A DNA stretch of 64,000 nucleotides, taken from Amphiura filiformis (taxonomy: Eukaryota; Echinodermata; Ophiuroidea; Amphilepidida; Amphiuridae). Location: positions 43,063,099-43,127,098 of the forward strand of contig NC_092640.1 of the NCBI RefSeq assembly GCF_039555335.1, read 5' to 3'. Below the pieces are notes generated by a model. It saw only the letters and a program-made list of their open reading frames with translations, did not search any database and was not told the DNA's origin. Numbering within the stretch: position 1 is the first letter of the stretch; the number at the start of each line of letters is the position of its first letter. The translations under genes were made by a program, and so were the position numbers. This document shows positions 61,901-64,000 of the stretch, piece after piece.

Positions 61901-64000
61901 ACCTGGCGCAAACTGCCATGCCCCCTGAAAATCAAATGGTGTATTGCTGTACTCAAATTACTTTTTTCACAGGGGTGTGCCGCTGGAACTTTTAACCCCA
62001 CTCATATTTAGGGATTTTATTTACCTAAAACACCGGCGTGTCCAGGATCTGTTCCTGCGGGGTGCCGGGTGCTCAGAAGGGCTTTCAGAGTTATGCGGGG
62101 GACTTAATGGCTATAAAATCGCCAAAAAACCGGCTGATTTTACATGATTTTTATCCCCCCCCGGATACACCACTGTAAAAAAACAGCTGATTTGATAATT
62201 ATATTATCGGGACACATGTTTGATTATTTTTAACATAAAAACAGCTGATTTGACTATGTTTGACCGATTTCTCACATCAATACCCATGCTTGATATCAGA
62301 GATTTCTTGCAAAAACGCGGTATGTCCCTAGTAGTACAATTAAGTCATACCTAGATTTTTATACTTTCTAGGGATGACTGATTTTACCGTATAATTTGCG
62401 TAAATTTCCGATGTCATGATATATGCGCCACGTTTTATAGGCTCCGTTTGCCGATTACATAGACGAGTACAACTGGTAACCAGTCAAAGCCGGTATTGTA
62501 CAGTGCCGGACTCCTATTCAATTACGTAGTGCATTGGGTGACATGTATTTGCTACGTCATTTGTCTATACGATGATCCACCCAAAAATAAAAATCACTAT
62601 GATCGTATAGATCCCTATACTGATGGTCCACCCAAAAATAAAAATCATCGTATAGATCTCTGTACTAGTATGTCCTCATACACCTTATATACATGAGTTA
62701 CCCCCCCACCCTTTCGTGTGCATACCATGTAACGCGCAACACAGACGATACATTACATGCAGATCTGCACAGTTCTATATAGGGTAAGGCACTACATCAT
62801 TTTTGTTCACGCAAGTTAACGTTAATGCTACTTGCACCCACATCTCATATGCACAGTTTACCCCTTACATACCCTGTGCCTTGTTTATTAAGTGATGAGG
62901 TCGCTGACTATAATAATTTCTATTATCTCGTATCAGAAAATGAAATTAAAGTGAATATGACCACTGTTTAAGAATTCAAATTATTTTAAAGCAATGTTAA
63001 TTCTAGAAAATGTCTCATTGGTTGTTTTCTTTTGGTTTCTTAATTCTTTTCAACAGGTAGTGTACTTCAGAGCAACATTTCCATACGTTGTACTTTTTGT
63101 GCTCTTGATACGAGGTGTCACCTTGCCAGGATCAGCAAAAGGCATATTATGGTTTATTAGACCACAATGGCATATGCTCAAATCAGCTAACGTAAGTGTA
63201 TCATGTAGATAAGGGGTATCCAAGACTTTTTGGGGGGATGTGTGTGAGGGATGGCCAGTATTTGGAAAAAAAAATTTCAAAAGAAAGGCCCAACTGGAGC
63301 CACTTGGTAGACCATTTTTGCCCTATTAGTGTGTAAAATTTTAGCTGGAACAAGTTGGATATTAAAATATAAATAAATAAAAGCCCAATTAAAGCCATTT
63401 GGTAGACCATTGTACACTGGTCCACGGTCCAATTGGAGCCACTTGGTGGACCATTTTACACATTGAAGTGCACAAGTGTCCAAAACAGAAGCCAATTATG
63501 ACAACTTTTTATATCCTTATACCCTTCGTAAAAAAAGGCAATGTAGCCAACTTGGCCTGCTGTTCTGTTTTTCTCACTTTTCTCTATTCCTCATTTTTTT
63601 TTCCTTGCACTCTTTTTTTTCTACATTTTCAATGGGCGGTGCAGTTCATGTGACTAGGTGCGAGGACAAGTGACATTGATAGGAGGTTGAAAATTAGTTA
63701 ACTCGCAAAAGTGATGTCAATTTTGCAAAAATGATGGTCATCGATCGATCAACTCAATGCTATGATCATGTGTGAGTTTGTTCTGCAAAAGCTTTCTAGT
63801 ATAAAGTCATTTGTTCAGTTGTCAGGGCCAAGGCATAATTTTGAGGCCCCAAACCCACCGCGAGGAAGGCATGTGTACTGAAGTGGCCAAGTTTTGGTTT
63901 AGAGGGTAACGACCATATTTTGTTCCGATTTTAGCAGGACGTTTGCGCGCGAAGCGCGAGAAAAATTTCAATTCAGACTATTTTAGCCCAAGATGAAGGT
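52934..64000 (+). CDS. SLC6 Na+/Cl--dependent transporter, five exons, 3' part beyond window
   Basis: Plasma-membrane symporter of the neurotransmitter/amino-acid family. Exons: 52955-53087 (TM1, [18 protein letters not shown]), 53897-54028 (TM2, [14 protein letters not shown]), 56012-56375 (TM3; extracellular loop 2 with [16 protein letters not shown], whose two cysteines form the usual disulfide, and about six N-glycosylation sites), 61710-61842 (TM4, [25 protein letters not shown]) and 63057-63191 (TM5, [20 protein letters not shown]). Donors and acceptors match in phase (1, 1, 2, 0). By eye loop 2 and TM2 look closest to glycine/neutral amino-acid transporters. ATG 52955 is preceded by a good splice acceptor (52933), so an upstream exon may exist. 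In-frame TAA at 53027-53029 sits where GYSIGLGN is expected, probably replacing tyrosine. TM6-12 would lie outside the window. Confidence 0.9.
54237..54529. mobile_element. Inverted-repeat MITE in SLC6 intron 2
   Basis: agaagagcagcaacgac at the left pairs with ctacctgctcttct at the right. The inner words gaaatttgcacgagtccg and cggactcgtgcgaattttc also pair. About 293 bp, no open frame. Confidence 0.6.
54530..56011. other. Rest of SLC6 intron 2, nothing firmly recognised
   Basis: AT-rich. The phrase tttgttcatttgtgtatggagag near 54945 recurs near 55505, hinting at two diverged copies of some repeat. The open frames here have no family features. Confidence 0.35.
56881..57101. repeat. Two-copy tandem duplication (~115 bp) in SLC6 intron 3
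   Basis: The words taactgttta, atagattcact, gaaactgata and gccctccgtcattacc occur in the same order at 56885-56975 and at 56999-57101 with scattered differences. Non-coding. Confidence 0.75.
57817..58285. mobile_element. Inverted-repeat MITE in SLC6 intron 3
   Basis: Arms of about 115 bp: gttatgttcaccccttgtat and agacctcgtttgttgaaatt on the left, inverted as aatgaggtct and atacaggggtgaacacaac on the right. The middle contains a small inverted pair around cacaatgcg. No open frame. Confidence 0.7.
59019..59225. mobile_element. Short inverted-repeat MITE
   Basis: The 32-bp ends cattagagaatgaatttcg... and ...cgtttcctaatg pair with few mismatches (gagaaaaccttctg against cagaaggttttctc). 207 bp. 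Confidence 0.65.
59263..59531. mobile_element. MITE with ~62-bp inverted ends
   Basis: The left arm ttcgcggtcgaagtgacgta continues with ataatcggattaactaccat and agggcaaaacaattttt. The right arm is its inversion, ending atcacttcgacagcgaa. TA stands just outside both ends, compatible with a Tc1/mariner-type target. 269 bp, no open frame. Confidence 0.75.
59667..61654. mobile_element. TTAA-flanked foldback MITE, copy 3, split by a later element
   Basis: The left half 59667-59946 (ttaaggtggtactacacccc, caagacaagtgatt and inverted relatives) and right end 61585-61654 (aaatagtcacaaatttatca, ggggtgtagtacca) belong to the family at 11149-11508. The 1638-bp element at 59947-61584 interrupts it within the cttgcccctataatatac region. 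Confidence 0.75.
59947..61584. mobile_element. DNA element with 25-bp inverted ends, inside the MITE, containing further inverted repeats
   Basis: The ends gcacattctccgataaag and ctttatcggagaatgtgc match; the full repeat is 25 bp with one mismatch. The flanks gcccct and gccct look like an imperfect target duplication. Inside lie a foldback at 60191-60357 (tacaacatgtttt...aaacatgttgta), a 25-bp inverted pair ttttactatacctcataaat at 60357-60381 and 60851-60875, and four copies of gatacgttacc at about 61027, 61218, 61382 and 61395. No open frame of note. Superfamily unassigned. Confidence 0.75.
62567..62660. repeat. Two-copy tandem duplication in SLC6 intron 4
   Basis: tccacccaaaaataaaaatc and tcgtatagatc occur twice with a period of about 50 bp. 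Non-coding. Confidence 0.8.
63287..63459. repeat. Three copies of a ~33-bp word in SLC6 intron 5
   Basis: The word ccaactggagccacttggta with gaccatttt occurs near 63287, 63382 and 63427 in the same orientation, with unequal spacing. Non-coding. Confidence 0.7.

Overview
The window is AT-rich invertebrate nuclear DNA. It holds spliced genes with GT/AG introns, an intronless Toll-like receptor, a tandem CYP2-type P450 cluster, an SLC6 transporter, several LINE lineages and a very dense load of short inverted-repeat DNA elements. This mix fits a marine deuterostome, most likely an echinoderm or hemichordate. That placement is an inference from gene content; nothing in the sequence names a species.

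Layout. 1-1095: LINE endonuclease fragment (minus). 1112-9214: one 8.1 kb array of a 50-bp satellite with higher-order structure, then 34-bp repeats (9215-9600). 9692-11920: inverted-repeat elements and scattered repeat units. 12229-15216: intronless Toll-like receptor, interrupted twice. 15585-16203: a small outlying island of the same 50-bp satellite. 16204-17437: LINE reverse-transcriptase fragment (minus) carrying a TTAA-flanked insertion. 19281-38568: three tandem plus-strand CYP2-like P450 copies in different states of decay. Copy A is nearly whole with one frameshift. Copy B has lost its 5' half and abuts a LINE fragment. Copy C has one frameshift and one stop. Between B and C lies a nearly full-length LINE with a restriction-like endonuclease, flanked by 283/286-bp direct repeats. 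40079-41783: a two-exon gene for a small protein with a glycine-rich segment. 41843-52900: mostly non-coding, with a 1.8-kb foldback, a hAT-type element with perfect 8-bp target duplication and a Harbinger-like element. 52934 to the window end: five phase-matched exons of an SLC6 neurotransmitter/amino-acid transporter, running off the right edge, with an in-frame stop in the first membrane helix and an intron holding a nested stack of DNA elements.

How the genes relate. They do not form an operon or pathway. The TLR is an innate immune receptor, the P450s are ER-anchored monooxygenases, and SLC6 is a plasma-membrane Na+/Cl- symporter. The shared theme is gene-family turnover in a repeat-rich region: tandem duplication, decay, and insertion of elements into elements. 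Coordinates of splice sites and frames were read by eye. Where a frame break is reported for a host gene, an assembly error cannot be excluded from the sequence alone.
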